From positions 124,001 through 188,000 of the forward strand of contig NZ_VITR01000012.1 in assembly GCF_007827955.1 (NCBI RefSeq): a stretch of 64,000 nt of DNA, in the 5' to 3' direction. The number at the start of each line of letters is the position of its first letter. Positions within the stretch are counted from its first letter, which is position 1. A program made the translations under genes and the position numbers. Source of the stretch: Nitrospirillum pindoramense (GTDB lineage: Bacteria; Pseudomonadota; Alphaproteobacteria; Azospirillales; Azospirillaceae). The notes beneath the pieces were generated by a model that saw only the letters and a list, made by a program, of their open reading frames with translations, was not told the DNA's origin and did not search any database. Below are positions 23,024 to 31,654 of this stretch, one piece after another.

Positions 23024-24550
23024 ATGTCCGTTACCACTCCCTTTGCCGCTTTCCCCCGCCGGGCCCGGCTGCTGGCCGCCACGGCCGCCTTGGCGCTGAC
23101 CGCCGCCTGCACCCTGGGGCCCGATTATCAACCGCCCAAGGCCGATGCGCCCGCGACCTGGAGCGCCACGACCACCCAGTCGGCGATGAAGATTCAGGCC
23201 AGCGCCGACCCCACGGTTCTGGCCCATTGGTGGACGGAATTCCACGATCCCACCCTGGACAAGCTGGTCGCCGACGTGGTTGCCGGCAACCTGGACCTGA
23301 AGGTGGCGGAACAGCGCATCCTGTCCGCGCGCGCCCAGCGCCAGCAGGCCGCCGCGGCGCAGTATCCCAGCGTGAAGGGCGAGACGGCGGCCATGCGCAA
23401 CCGTCTGCCGCCGGGCACGTTTGGGCAGTTGGGCGGCACCAACAACATTTTCCTGGCCGGCTTCGACGCCTCGTGGGAGCTGGACCTGTTCGGCGGCACC
23501 CGGCGCAGCATCGAGGCGGCCGACGCCAACGTCGAGGCCGGCATCGAGAACCGCCGCTCCATGGTCATGTCCATGCTGGCGGAACTGGGCACCGATTACG
23601 CCGCGCTGCGCTCGCTTCAGGCGCGTACGGCCATCGCCAATGAGAATGTGCGCCTGTCGCAGGAAACCCGCGACCTGACCGCCGCCAAGTACAAGGTGGG
23701 CCTGGCGACGGAACTGCAGCTGGCGGAGGCCGACGGCCAGCTGGAACAGCAGAAGGCGGTGCTGCCGACGCTGGCGACGCAGGCGGCGCAGCGGGCCCAC
23801 GCCATCGCCACCCTCACGGGCCGCACCCCGGCCGACGTGGATGGCTTGCTGACCACGGCAGGGCCGGAGGTGCCGTTGCCGCCGGCACTGCCGGCCAGCC
23901 TGCCGTCCGAGGTGGTGCGCGCGCGCCCCGACATCCGCGCGGCGGAGCGCACCATGGCCGCCACCAACGCCGAGATCGGCGTGAGGGAGGCGGCGCGCTT
24001 CCCCAAGGTGTCGCTGGGCCTTATCGGCGGCTTCCTGAACCCGGACCTGGGCAAGCTGCTCCAGGGGGATAGCTTCGGCTGGAGCGTCGGTCCCACCGTC
24101 AGCGGCAACATCTTCGACGGCGGGCGTCTGAAGGCCGGCGTCAAGGATGCCGAAGCCCAGGCGGAGCAGGCCCGCCTGACCTATCGCAAGACGGTGCTGA
24201 CCGCCTTTCAGGAGGTTGAGGACGCGCTGGTCGCCTACACCAACGAGCGCCAGCGGAACGAAACCCTGCACCGCGCCCTGGACGCGGCGCAGCGGGCGCA
24301 GGATCGCGCCCGGTCGCAGTACCGTGCCGGCCTGGCGGACTTCCTGAGCGTGCTGGACGCGGACCGCACCCTGGCCACGTCCAAGGACGCGGTGGCGCAA
24401 AGCGACTATGCCCTGGTGCAGCAGACCATCGCCCTTTACAAGGCGCTCGGCGGCGGTTGGCAGGCGGGTGAGACGGGAGCGGGTGAAACCGCCGCCGCCG
24501 ACACCGTCCCGGCCGGTTCCCATGGGGGTGCCGGCAACCCGCCGGCGTGA
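23024..24550 (+). CDS. Outer membrane factor lipoprotein (NodT/OprM family), first copy
   Basis: 508 residues from the ATG at 23024; the same frame is open far upstream through the MFS gene, but that part is a shadow. A lipoprotein signal with lipobox L-T-A-A-C, then G-P-D-Y-Q-P-P, the standard start of NodT-type factors. Two OEP repeats follow with long coiled-coil helices (Q-R-I-L-S-A-R-A-Q-R-Q-Q-A-A-A-A-Q-Y-P and, in the second, A-E-R-T-M-A-A-T-N-A-E-I-G-V-R-E-A-A-R-F-P). It forms the TolC-like trimeric channel for the exporter. It ends in an Ala/Gly-rich tail. The TetR gene starts 13 bp on. Confidence 0.93.
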   Translation: MSVTTPFAAFPRRARLLAATAALALTAACTLGPDYQPPKADAPATWSATTTQSAMKIQASADPTVLAHWWTEFHDPTLDKLVADVVAGNLDLKVAEQRILSARAQRQQAAAAQYPSVKGETAAMRNRLPPGTFGQLGGTNNIFLAGFDASWELDLFGGTRRSIEAADANVEAGIENRRSMVMSMLAELGTDYAALRSLQARTAIANENVRLSQETRDLTAAKYKVGLATELQLAEADGQLEQQKAVLPTLATQAAQRAHAIATLTGRTPADVDGLLTTAGPEVPLPPALPASLPSEVVRARPDIRAAERTMAATNAEIGVREAARFPKVSLGLIGGFLNPDLGKLLQGDSFGWSVGPTVSGNIFDGGRLKAGVKDAEAQAEQARLTYRKTVLTAFQEVEDALVAYTNERQRNETLHRALDAAQRAQDRARSQYRAGLADFLSVLDADRTLATSKDAVAQSDYALVQQTIALYKALGGGWQAGETGAGETAAADTVPAGSHGGAGNPPA

Positions 24551-24563
24551 GGCGGGCGCGGCG

Positions 24564-25223
24564 ATGAAGCAGGGTGGCAAGGTGATGGTGACGGACGGGG
24601 AAGCCCCTGGTGAGGAACGCCCCGCCGGGCGCCAGCGCAAGGCCGGGGATACCCGCCGGGCGGAGATCATCGAAGCCGCCCTGGAACTGCTGCATGAGGT
24701 GGGACCCGCCGGCACCACGACCACGGCCATCGCCCGCCGCATCGGCATGGCCCAAGGCTCCCTGTTCCGGCATTTCCCCACCAAGCACGCGATGTGGGAT
24801 GCGCTGCTGGATAACCTGTCCCAGCGCATCGCACCCCCGGTTCAAGAGGCGCTGAAAGGCAGCGGCAGCCCCATGACCCGCCTGCGCGAGGTCATGCACA
24901 CCTGGCTGCGCCTGACGGAGAGCATCCCCGCCCTATCGTCTCTGATATTCATGCGCGGGGTGCTGGCCGACAGCCCGGACATGCGCCGCCTGCTGGTGGA
25001 ACGCCTGCAACGGCCCCACCGCATCTATTGCACCCTGATACGCGAAGGCATCGCGGCGGGCGAGGTGTCGCCCGAAACGGATGTGGAGCGGGTGGGCTGG
25101 ATCCTATCGGGTTTGAAGCATGGCCTGGTGATGCGCTGGACCCTGCTGGATGGGACGCTGGACATGCACGCCGACCTGGATGTGATGCTGGACACGATTA
25201 TCGCCGGCATAAGCAAGAGGTAG
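24564..25223 (+). CDS. TetR-family repressor of the efflux operon
   Basis: 219 residues from the ATG at 24564; an in-frame ATG at 24585 is an alternative start and neither has a strong ribosome site. Residues about 30-75 form the TetR helix-turn-helix (T-T-T-T-A-I-A-R-R-I-G-M-A-Q-G-S-L-F-R-H-F-P-T-K). The C-terminal ligand domain is helical and family-specific. As the fourth gene of the hlyD-MFS-OMF operon it probably represses that operon until a pump substrate binds. Candidate operators are the inverted repeats at 20165 and 25265. Confidence 0.92.
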   Translation: MKQGGKVMVTDGEAPGEERPAGRQRKAGDTRRAEIIEAALELLHEVGPAGTTTTAIARRIGMAQGSLFRHFPTKHAMWDALLDNLSQRIAPPVQEALKGSGSPMTRLREVMHTWLRLTESIPALSSLIFMRGVLADSPDMRRLLVERLQRPHRIYCTLIREGIAAGEVSPETDVERVGWILSGLKHGLVMRWTLLDGTLDMHADLDVMLDTIIAGISKR

Positions 25224-25264
25224 GGTTGTCGCCAGGTGCGAGGGACGGGTCCCGCGTCATTTTT

Positions 25265-25288
25265 CCCGACAGGTTGACGCCTGTCGGG
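25265..25288. promoter_or_regulatory. Perfect 9-bp inverted repeat between tetR and second outer membrane factor
   Basis: CCCGACAGG-N6-CCTGTCGGG. It could be a transcription stop, but no T-run follows on the plus strand, so a protein binding site upstream of the gene at 25467 is as likely. Confidence 0.4.
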
Positions 25289-25466
25289 CCGTACCAACGG
25301 GCGGCCGGGTACGGGTGGGGGGCCACTTCCGCCATTCGCTGCCCGCCAATCGGGCACGGGCCCAGTTCGTCCGTGACAGGGGGCTTCCGGTATGAAAAGA
25401 AGGGCGCCGGGTTCCCGTCCCATTCCGCGTTTCCGTCTGGCCTCCCTTCCTGGATAACGTCCCGCG

Positions 25467-26993
25467 ATGCTGCGTCCCCGGTCGTTTCGCCTCATGCTCC
25501 CGTCCGTCCTGCTTTCATCCGCGGCCAGGCCGGCCCTGTTGGCCTGCGCGATGGCGGGCGCGCTGACGGCCTGCACGGTGGGGCCTGACTATGAACGGCC
25601 CGAAACGCCGCAACCCACGGCTTACCGCGAGACGGTGACGGGTGACGCGGCCAAGGACGCGGCCCTGCGCACGGAAATCGCCGCCGATTGGTGGAAGCGG
25701 TTCAATTCGCCGGAGCTGGACAGCCTCATCGCCCGCGTGGCGTCCAATAATTTTGACGTGCGCGCCGCCATGGCCCGCATCCGCCAGGCCGAGGGCACGG
25801 TGGTCGAACAGCGCTCCGCCCTGTTCCCCACGGTGTCGGCCAGCGCCGGCCGCACCCGCAGCGAGACGGGCGGCGGCACCACCACGGTCAGCAACGGCAA
25901 CTTCATCTCCCGCAACAACATCAGCAGCAATTATTCCGCCAAGCTGTCGGCCAGTTACGAACTGGATTTCTGGGGCAAGAACCGCTCCGCCTTCGAATCG
26001 GCCAAGGCCAGCCTGAACTACAGCCGCTACGACAAGCAGACCGTGCTGATGACGGCCATCGCCTCGGTGGCCACGGATTATTTCCAGGCCCTGGCTTACA
26101 AGGACCGGCTGACCCTTGCCCGGCAGTCCCTGAAGGATGCGGAGGATGTGCTGCGCGGCATCCAGGCCCGTGCCCGCGCCGGCACCGCCACCGCCGTGGA
26201 CGTCGCCAACCAGGTCAACGTGGTGGAGGCGGAGCGTGCCGCCATTCCGCAATATGAACAAAGCCTGGCGCAGCAGATCGATGCCCTGGCCATCCTGGTC
26301 GGCCTGCTGCCGGAACAGCTGAAGATCGAGGGCACCACCCTCAACGGCCTGGCGGAGCCGGAGGTGGCGCCCAATCTGCCCTCCACCCTGCTGGTCCGCC
26401 GTCCCGACGTCGCCTCGGCCGAGGCGCAGCTGATCGCGGCCAACGCCACCCTGCGCAACGTCATCGCGCAGCAATACCCCAGCCTCAGCCTGACCGGCAG
26501 CTACGGCTATCAAAACGAATCGCTGGGCGACCTGTTCAACCCGGCCAGCAAGCTGTGGTCCCTGGGCACGTCGCTGACCCAAACGGTGTTCGACGCCGGT
26601 AACCTCCAGGCCCAATCCGACGTGCAGCGCGCCAAGGTAGAGGAATTGGCGGCCGACTATCAGAAAGCCGTCGTCACCGCCTTCGCCGATGTCGAGGATG
26701 CGCTGGCGGGGGTGAAGTACACCCGCGACATCCGCGCCGCCCAGGAAAAGGCCACCGCTTCCGCCGATGAGGCGTTGCGTGGCACCACCGGGCAATTCCA
26801 GCGGGGCACCGCCGACATGGTCAGCGTCCTGACGGCTCAGCGCACCCTGTTCAGCGCCCAGGACACCCTGGTGCAGAGCCGCCTGAATTACCTGACCTCC
26901 ATCGTCACCCTGTACCGGGTGCTGGGCGGCGGCTGGTCGGTGGAACAGACGGAAGCCCAGGCCGAAACCGCCCCGGTCAAGGCCGGTGGCTGA
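25467..26993 (+). CDS. Outer membrane factor lipoprotein (NodT/OprM family), second copy
   Basis: 508 residues from the ATG at 25467 (no good ribosome site; the ATG at 25494 is possible). Lipobox L-T-A-C near residue 32, then G-P-D-Y-E-R-P-E. Two OEP repeats with the family sequence W-W-K-R-F-N-S-P-E-L-D and L-V-R-R-P-D-V-A-S-A-E-A-Q-L. It differs strongly from the factor at 23024 outside the motifs, so it is not a recent copy. No pump genes adjoin it: its partner could be the mdtABC pump at 31.6-39.4 kb, which lacks its own outer membrane factor. It overlaps the next gene by 8 bp. Confidence 0.92.
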   Translation: MLRPRSFRLMLPSVLLSSAARPALLACAMAGALTACTVGPDYERPETPQPTAYRETVTGDAAKDAALRTEIAADWWKRFNSPELDSLIARVASNNFDVRAAMARIRQAEGTVVEQRSALFPTVSASAGRTRSETGGGTTTVSNGNFISRNNISSNYSAKLSASYELDFWGKNRSAFESAKASLNYSRYDKQTVLMTAIASVATDYFQALAYKDRLTLARQSLKDAEDVLRGIQARARAGTATAVDVANQVNVVEAERAAIPQYEQSLAQQIDALAILVGLLPEQLKIEGTTLNGLAEPEVAPNLPSTLLVRRPDVASAEAQLIAANATLRNVIAQQYPSLSLTGSYGYQNESLGDLFNPASKLWSLGTSLTQTVFDAGNLQAQSDVQRAKVEELAADYQKAVVTAFADVEDALAGVKYTRDIRAAQEKATASADEALRGTTGQFQRGTADMVSVLTAQRTLFSAQDTLVQSRLNYLTSIVTLYRVLGGGWSVEQTEAQAETAPVKAGG

Positions 26994-28200
26994 GGCCCGG
27001 GCGGCCTTCCCGGCCGTCGCCCAGCCCGAGCGCCTCCTGTCCCTGGACATCTTCCGCGGGCTGACCGTAGCCCTGATGCTGCTAGTCAACGATCCCGGGA
27101 CTTGGTCCGACATCTATTGGCCGTTGCGCCATGCCAGATGGCACGGCTGGACGCCCACCGACCTGGTCTTCCCCTTCTTCCTGTTCATGGTGGGCATCAC
27201 CACCCACCTGTCGCTGACCCGGCGGCGGGCGCAGGGTCAGGGGGATGCTGTCCTGGCGCGCCAGATCCTGCGGCGCGGCCTCATCCTGTTCGGCCTCGGC
27301 CTGTTCATCGCCTGGTTTCCCGGTTACGCCGTGTCCGGCCACGGCACGCTGGCCGACCGCGCGCTGGCGCAATTGCTGTCCTGGCGGATACCGGGTGTCT
27401 TGCAGCGCATCGCCCTTTGCCATGTCGCGGCCGGCCTGCTGTCGCTGCGGCTCGGCGCGCGGGGCCAAGGGGCGCTGGTCGTCGCGCTGCTGCTGGGCTA
27501 TTGGGCAGTGATGACCGGCGTGCCGGTGCCGGGCACCGGCGCCACCGGCTTGGCGGCGCTGGCCCATCCTGGCGCCACCGTGTCGGCGGCGGTGGACCGC
27601 GCCTTGTTCGATTGGGGCCCCCTGGGCAACCATCTGTGGGCCGCTGCCCACACCTGGGATCCCGAAGGCGCCCTTTCCACCCTGCCGGCCATCGCCACCG
27701 CGCTGTTGGGCGTCCAGGCGGGCCGCTGGCTGGCCCGGCCCCTGCCGCTGCCGACGCGCATCCGGGGGCTCATCATCGCCGGGGTGGCGGGCGTCCTGCT
27801 GGGGGAAATCTGGGATCTGGTCTTTCCCATCAACAAGAGCCTGTGGACCAGTTCCTTCGTCGCGCTTACCGCCGGCATGGCCTGCCTGTGCCTGGGGGCT
27901 TTGCTGTGGGGGGTGGAGGTGCGGGGCTGGCGCCGCTGGACCCGTCCCGCTCTGGTTTTCGGCGTGAACCCCGTCCTGGCCTATGTCGGGTCGGAACTGA
28001 TGGCCATAATCATCGGCGGCGTCATCACCCTGCCATGGGACCACCGCATCGCCCCGCTGCAGGACGTGATTTACGAGGCGGTGTTCTATCCCTTGCTGCC
28101 GGAAAAGGCGGCCTCCCTGGCCTACGCCCTCCTGTTCGTCGCCCTGTGGTGGGCCATCCTGGAGGTGCTGTACCGCCGCCGGATCTTCCTGAAGGTGTGA
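26986..28200 (+). CDS. Heparan-alpha-glucosaminide N-acetyltransferase-like membrane protein (DUF5009)
   Basis: 404 residues from a GTG at 26986 that overlaps the previous gene by 8 bp. It begins L-L-S-L-D-I-F-R-G-L-T-V-A-L-M-L-L-V-N and W-T-P-T-D-L-V-F-P-F-F-L-F-M-V-G, the marks of the HGSNAT/NagX (COG4299) group. About 10-11 membrane segments fill the rest. These proteins are thought to pass acetyl groups from cytoplasmic acetyl-CoA to sugars on the other side of the membrane, in bacteria perhaps to cell-wall or imported amino sugars. Here it sits in an operon with an efflux outer membrane factor, which is an odd pairing. The substrate is unknown. Confidence 0.85.
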   Translation: MAEARAAFPAVAQPERLLSLDIFRGLTVALMLLVNDPGTWSDIYWPLRHARWHGWTPTDLVFPFFLFMVGITTHLSLTRRRAQGQGDAVLARQILRRGLILFGLGLFIAWFPGYAVSGHGTLADRALAQLLSWRIPGVLQRIALCHVAAGLLSLRLGARGQGALVVALLLGYWAVMTGVPVPGTGATGLAALAHPGATVSAAVDRALFDWGPLGNHLWAAAHTWDPEGALSTLPAIATALLGVQAGRWLARPLPLPTRIRGLIIAGVAGVLLGEIWDLVFPINKSLWTSSFVALTAGMACLCLGALLWGVEVRGWRRWTRPALVFGVNPVLAYVGSELMAIIIGGVITLPWDHRIAPLQDVIYEAVFYPLLPEKAASLAYALLFVALWWAILEVLYRRRIFLKV

Positions 28201-28252
28201 GATATTGTCATCGCAGATCGGCCCAGGCAGGCTCTGCCGCAAGCCGTCATCT

Positions 28253-29617
28253 CTAGGCGGCTGTCTCAAAGCATAGACTGAACAAGGCACCGCCGCCGTG
28301 GCGGTCGCGGGCGGCCAGGCGGCCACCGTGCTGGCGCATGATTTCCATGGCGATGGCCAGGCCCAGGCCCGAGCCGGTGATGCCGGCGCCGGCGGCGCCG
28401 CGCACGAAGGGCTCCGCCAGGGTCAGGGGATCCTCGCCCTGCAATCCCGGCCCCCGGTCGGCGACGGACAGGATGGGGCCGGGGCCCACCCGCACCTCCA
28501 CCATTCCGCCGGCCGGGCCATAGGCGACGGCGTTTTCCACTAGGTTGCGCAGGGCTTCCGCCACGGCGCCGGTGTTGCAAACCAGGGGGAAGTCCTCCAC
28601 CACCTCCAGCTCGATGGATTTGCCCAGGGACCGGATGAAGGGCGCCAGGGTCACCAGCTCGCCCGCCGTCAGCTCTCCCGCCATGACGCGGTCGGTGCGG
28701 GGCAGGGGGGTACCGGACAGGCGCGACAGCGACAGCAACTGCGCCACCAGGCGCGACAGGCGGCGCACATCCGCGCGCACGGCGGCCATGTCGGCCTCCC
28801 CGCTTTCCAGACGGGCCTGCACCACGGCCAGGGGCGTGCGCAACTGGTGGGCGGCGTCGGCGATGAAGCGGCGGTGGTGGCGGAAGCTGCCCTCCAGCCG
28901 GGCCAGCGCCGTGTTGAACGCGTCTACCAGGGGCAGGACCTCGCTGGGCAGGTTCTTGCCGTCCAGCCGGTGGTCCAGGCGGTCCAGGCCGATAGCCGCC
29001 GCCTCCTCCGACACCTCCTGGATGGGGGTCAGGCTGCTGCGGATGGTCCAGACGCCGATGGCGGCGGCGATCAGGGCCACCGGAATGCCGAACAGCAGGA
29101 TATCGCGGACGAATTCATCCAGCAGGCCGTTGATGATTTTCTGGTCGGCGGTGGGCGATTGCGCCACCGCCAGCGTCACGGTCCGGTCGCCCAGTTTGAT
29201 GGGCGTGCCCAGGCCATAACGCTCCGGTTCCCCCGGCGGCCGGAAGAAATACTCGGCGTCCGTCTGATTCAGCGCCTCGCGCAGGGTGCTGGCGGCGCGG
29301 GGCAGCGACTGGGTCAGCAGCCGTCCATGCTGGTCCCATACGGCGTAAATGACGCCATCCTCTTCCAGGGCGTAACGGTTGGCCAGATCCGGCGGCAGGC
29401 GATCCAGGGTCAGGCCGCCATGGTTGAAGGCGGTCATCAGCTCATTGGCCTGGCCGCGCAGCACCTTGCGCTGCACGACACCGCCCGCCTCCTCCAGCCG
29501 CACCACCAGGGGCAGGATCGCCACGGCGACCGAGGCCAGGAACAGCAGGCCCAGCCGCCAGGCCAGGCGGCCTTGCAGGGACCGATGCCGCCAAATCTGC
29601 GCCAGGGTGGCGAGCAT
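28253..29617 (-). CDS. Sensor histidine kinase (OmpR-partner class)
   Basis: 454 residues, ATG at 29617, no clear ribosome site. First membrane segment about 20-39; periplasmic domain of about 130 residues; second membrane segment about 172-191; HAMP; dimerisation domain with the phosphorylated H257 in F-I-A-D-A-A-H-Q-L-R-T-P-L; catalytic domain with N-box L-R-N-L-V-E-N-A-V-A-Y-G, G1 V-A-D-R-G-P-G-L and G2 G-S-G-L-G-L-A-I. The layout is that of TctE/QseC-type kinases. It lies 49 bp behind its response regulator. The stimulus is unknown; nearby genes are efflux and transport systems. Confidence 0.93.
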   Translation of the reverse strand: MLATLAQIWRHRSLQGRLAWRLGLLFLASVAVAILPLVVRLEEAGGVVQRKVLRGQANELMTAFNHGGLTLDRLPPDLANRYALEEDGVIYAVWDQHGRLLTQSLPRAASTLREALNQTDAEYFFRPPGEPERYGLGTPIKLGDRTVTLAVAQSPTADQKIINGLLDEFVRDILLFGIPVALIAAAIGVWTIRSSLTPIQEVSEEAAAIGLDRLDHRLDGKNLPSEVLPLVDAFNTALARLEGSFRHHRRFIADAAHQLRTPLAVVQARLESGEADMAAVRADVRRLSRLVAQLLSLSRLSGTPLPRTDRVMAGELTAGELVTLAPFIRSLGKSIELEVVEDFPLVCNTGAVAEALRNLVENAVAYGPAGGMVEVRVGPGPILSVADRGPGLQGEDPLTLAEPFVRGAAGAGITGSGLGLAIAMEIMRQHGGRLAARDRHGGGALFSLCFETAA

Positions 29618-29666
29618 CAGGAAGGGGTCCGGGGCAGTGGAGGAGGAAATGTGGAAAGGGACGGGC

Positions 29667-30338
29667 TCACGATGCGCTCATCATATAGCCCAGTCCCCGC
29701 ATGGTGATAATGGCGGCCGTGGCCTCCGCCGCGACCAGCTTGCGGCGCAGGCGGGACACCAGCGCCTCAACGGCGTTGTCGGTCGCCTCGTTGCCGAAGC
29801 CGTACAGGGCGCTGTCGATATGGGCCTTGGTCACCACCTGGTCCACCTTGCGCAGCAGCACCTCCAGCAGGGCCAGTTCGCGGGCGGTCAGGGCCAGGGG
29901 CGACTCCGCTACGGCCGCGCAGCGGGCGGCGCTGTCGAAAGAGAGGTTGCCGCATTCCAGCACCACCCCGATCACGCCGCCTGGCCGCCGCAGCAGGGCC
30001 CGCAGCCGGGCCCCCAGTTCCCCCATGTCAAAGGGCTTCACCAGGTAATCGTCGGCCCCGGCGTCCAGCCCTTCGATTCGGTCGTCCAGGGTGGAGCGCG
30101 CCGTGAGCATCAGGATGGGAACCTTGCGCCGGCCGCCGCGCAGTCGTCGCACCAGGCTTATCCCGTCGCCATCCGGCAGGCGGCGGTCCAGCACCAGGGC
30201 ATCGTAATCGGCGGTGGAGATATGGTCCTCGGCCTCGGCCAAGCTGCCACAGGCGTCGACGGTGAAGCCGATTCGCGACAGATGCTCGGCAGTCAGCGTC
30301 CGCAGGTCCCGTTCGTCCTCAACCAACAAAAGCCGCAT
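29667..30338 (-). CDS. OmpR-family response regulator
   Basis: 223 residues from the ATG at 30338, where the receiver begins M-R-L-L-L-V-E-D-E. Acid pocket E7/D8, phosphoacceptor D51 in L-V-L-D-R-R-L-P-D-G, K101 in L-V-K-P-F-D. The C-terminal winged helix (L-T-A-R-E-L-A-L-L-E-V-L ... V-E-A-L-V-S-R-L-R-R-K-L) binds DNA. It is the first gene of the two-component pair and is close to QseB/TctD types. It is divergent from the FkbM-like gene at 30540. Confidence 0.95.
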   Translation of the reverse strand: MRLLLVEDERDLRTLTAEHLSRIGFTVDACGSLAEAEDHISTADYDALVLDRRLPDGDGISLVRRLRGGRRKVPILMLTARSTLDDRIEGLDAGADDYLVKPFDMGELGARLRALLRRPGGVIGVVLECGNLSFDSAARCAAVAESPLALTARELALLEVLLRKVDQVVTKAHIDSALYGFGNEATDNAVEALVSRLRRKLVAAEATAAIITMRGLGYMMSAS

Positions 30339-30539
30339 CGGCCAAGTCCCAGCCCAAGTCCTCGGCGCACCCACCACGGGCGGCAGATGTACCTATACGC
30401 GCCAGCGGCCGCCGCCTGTCGTTCCCTGGGGGATTTTCCCCGGCAAGGCGGGGTTGAGGGCGCCGACGTCCCGTCAGCACGGCGTCAGCTTGACTGTGCC
30501 ATCGTTGCCACGCGCTGATCAACCTGGGTGCCGACCATC

Positions 30540-31553
30540 ATGACCGTCCTCACCGCCGCCCTGCTGCCCGAATCTTCCGCCAGTCCATGGGCGGCCTTGC
30601 CCGCTTGCGGCGTGACGTCCGGGGCCATTGCCGGACCATCGGTGATGGAGCACCGTACTCAGCCCGCACAGGCGGATCACGGCTTCGGCCACCACCGTCC
30701 CGTCGGCCTGCCGGCCCTGCTGCTGGCGCTCAGCGCCGCCCTGCCGGCCAACGGCTTGGGGCGGGTCGCTGGCCGACTGCTGGGACCGGTGGTGCGCACG
30801 ATGGTGCCCTTGCTCTATGGCTCCATCATCGATGTGACGGTGGACGGGACGCGGCGGCGCCTGCATGTCCGCGACCATGCCGACGACCGCCGTGTCTTGG
30901 CGCTGCCCCGTCATACGGCTGCCCAGGCCCGTGCCCGGATGGCTGCGGCCCTTCCGTTGGACGGTGTCTTTGTGGATGTCGGCGCCGGCACGGGCCTGCA
31001 CACCTTGGCCGCCGCGCGCCATCTGGGACCGCGCGGCCGGGTGCTGGCGGTGGAGCCCAACGCCGCCACCCGCGACCGGTTGGCCGTCAACCTGTCCCTG
31101 AACACGCTGGCGGCCAGCGTCACACTGGTGGAGGACGCGGTGGGCCCGGCCTGTGATGGGCTGGTCCTGGCGGCGGGAAAGCGTAAGCCCGTGGCGGCGT
31201 CCTCAGGCTGGGATGCGCCGCCGCCCGCCCTGGTGCGGGCCCGCCCCTTGCTGGATCTGGTGCGGGCGGCCGGCCTGGGACGGCTGGATGTGCTGCGCCT
31301 GGGCATGAAGGCCGGTGCCGACCTGGCGGTGATCTCTTTCCTGCAGGCCGCCCCCCCGGCGCTGCGGCCCCGGCTGATCCTGGCCGACCGTTGCGGCGCC
31401 CGGGGCTGGGGTACGGATTTGGCCGCGACCCTGGCGCTCCACGGCTACCGCGCCTGTGGCGATACGCCGGATACCCTGCTGTTCCAGGGGGATGCCGAGA
31501 GCGACAGCGGCGCCCTGTGGGAACCGGATGACTGGTCCCTGGTCGCCTCCTGA
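30540..31553 (+). CDS. FkbM-like SAM-dependent methyltransferase
   Basis: 337 residues from the ATG at 30540; a GTG at 30528 is open and neither has a clear ribosome site. The first 75 residues are low in pattern. The core has the SAM motif V-F-V-D-V-G-A-G-T-G-L-H-T-L, then V-L-A-V-E-P-N-A-A-T-R-D-R-L and later L-D-V-L-R-L-G-M-K-A-G-A-D, where FkbM enzymes usually have D-x-x-K-x-D-x-E-G. The change from the usual I-K-I-D-V-E-G to L-R-L-G-M-K-A may weaken or alter activity. FkbM enzymes methylate hydroxyls on sugars or lipids. No sugar cluster adjoins it. A 15-bp-stem terminator ends it. Confidence 0.65.
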   Translation: MTVLTAALLPESSASPWAALPACGVTSGAIAGPSVMEHRTQPAQADHGFGHHRPVGLPALLLALSAALPANGLGRVAGRLLGPVVRTMVPLLYGSIIDVTVDGTRRRLHVRDHADDRRVLALPRHTAAQARARMAAALPLDGVFVDVGAGTGLHTLAAARHLGPRGRVLAVEPNAATRDRLAVNLSLNTLAASVTLVEDAVGPACDGLVLAAGKRKPVAASSGWDAPPPALVRARPLLDLVRAAGLGRLDVLRLGMKAGADLAVISFLQAAPPALRPRLILADRCGARGWGTDLAATLALHGYRACGDTPDTLLFQGDAESDSGALWEPDDWSLVAS

Positions 31554-31562
31554 TTTGCCCCC

Positions 31563-31610
31563 CCAAAGGAAAGGGCCCGCCGAAGCGATTCGGCAGGCCC
31601 TTTCCTTTGG
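31563..31610. terminator. Bidirectional terminator between methyltransferase and mdt operon
   Basis: CCAAAGGAAAGGGCC (31563-31577) is perfectly complementary to GGCCCTTTCCTTTGG (31596-31610), with further pairing inside the loop. It lies between two convergent genes and serves both strands. Confidence 0.85.
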
Positions 31611-31637
31611 TCCTGGACGGCCTTTGGTCCTGGACGG
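31604..31637 (+). repeat. Exact tandem duplication of 17 bp
   Basis: CCTTTGGTCCTGGACGG occurs twice back to back (31604-31620, 31621-31637). The first copy includes the right arm of the terminator. It looks like a slippage product in the short gap before mdtC. Confidence 0.8.
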
Positions 31638-31654
31638 TGTGTCTTCCAGGGGGC

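Noticed and set aside
21653..24550. 965-residue frame apparently fusing an N-terminal domain to the outer membrane factor
   Set aside because: The first part reads the MFS gene in another frame. The real gene starts at 23024 with a lipoprotein signal.
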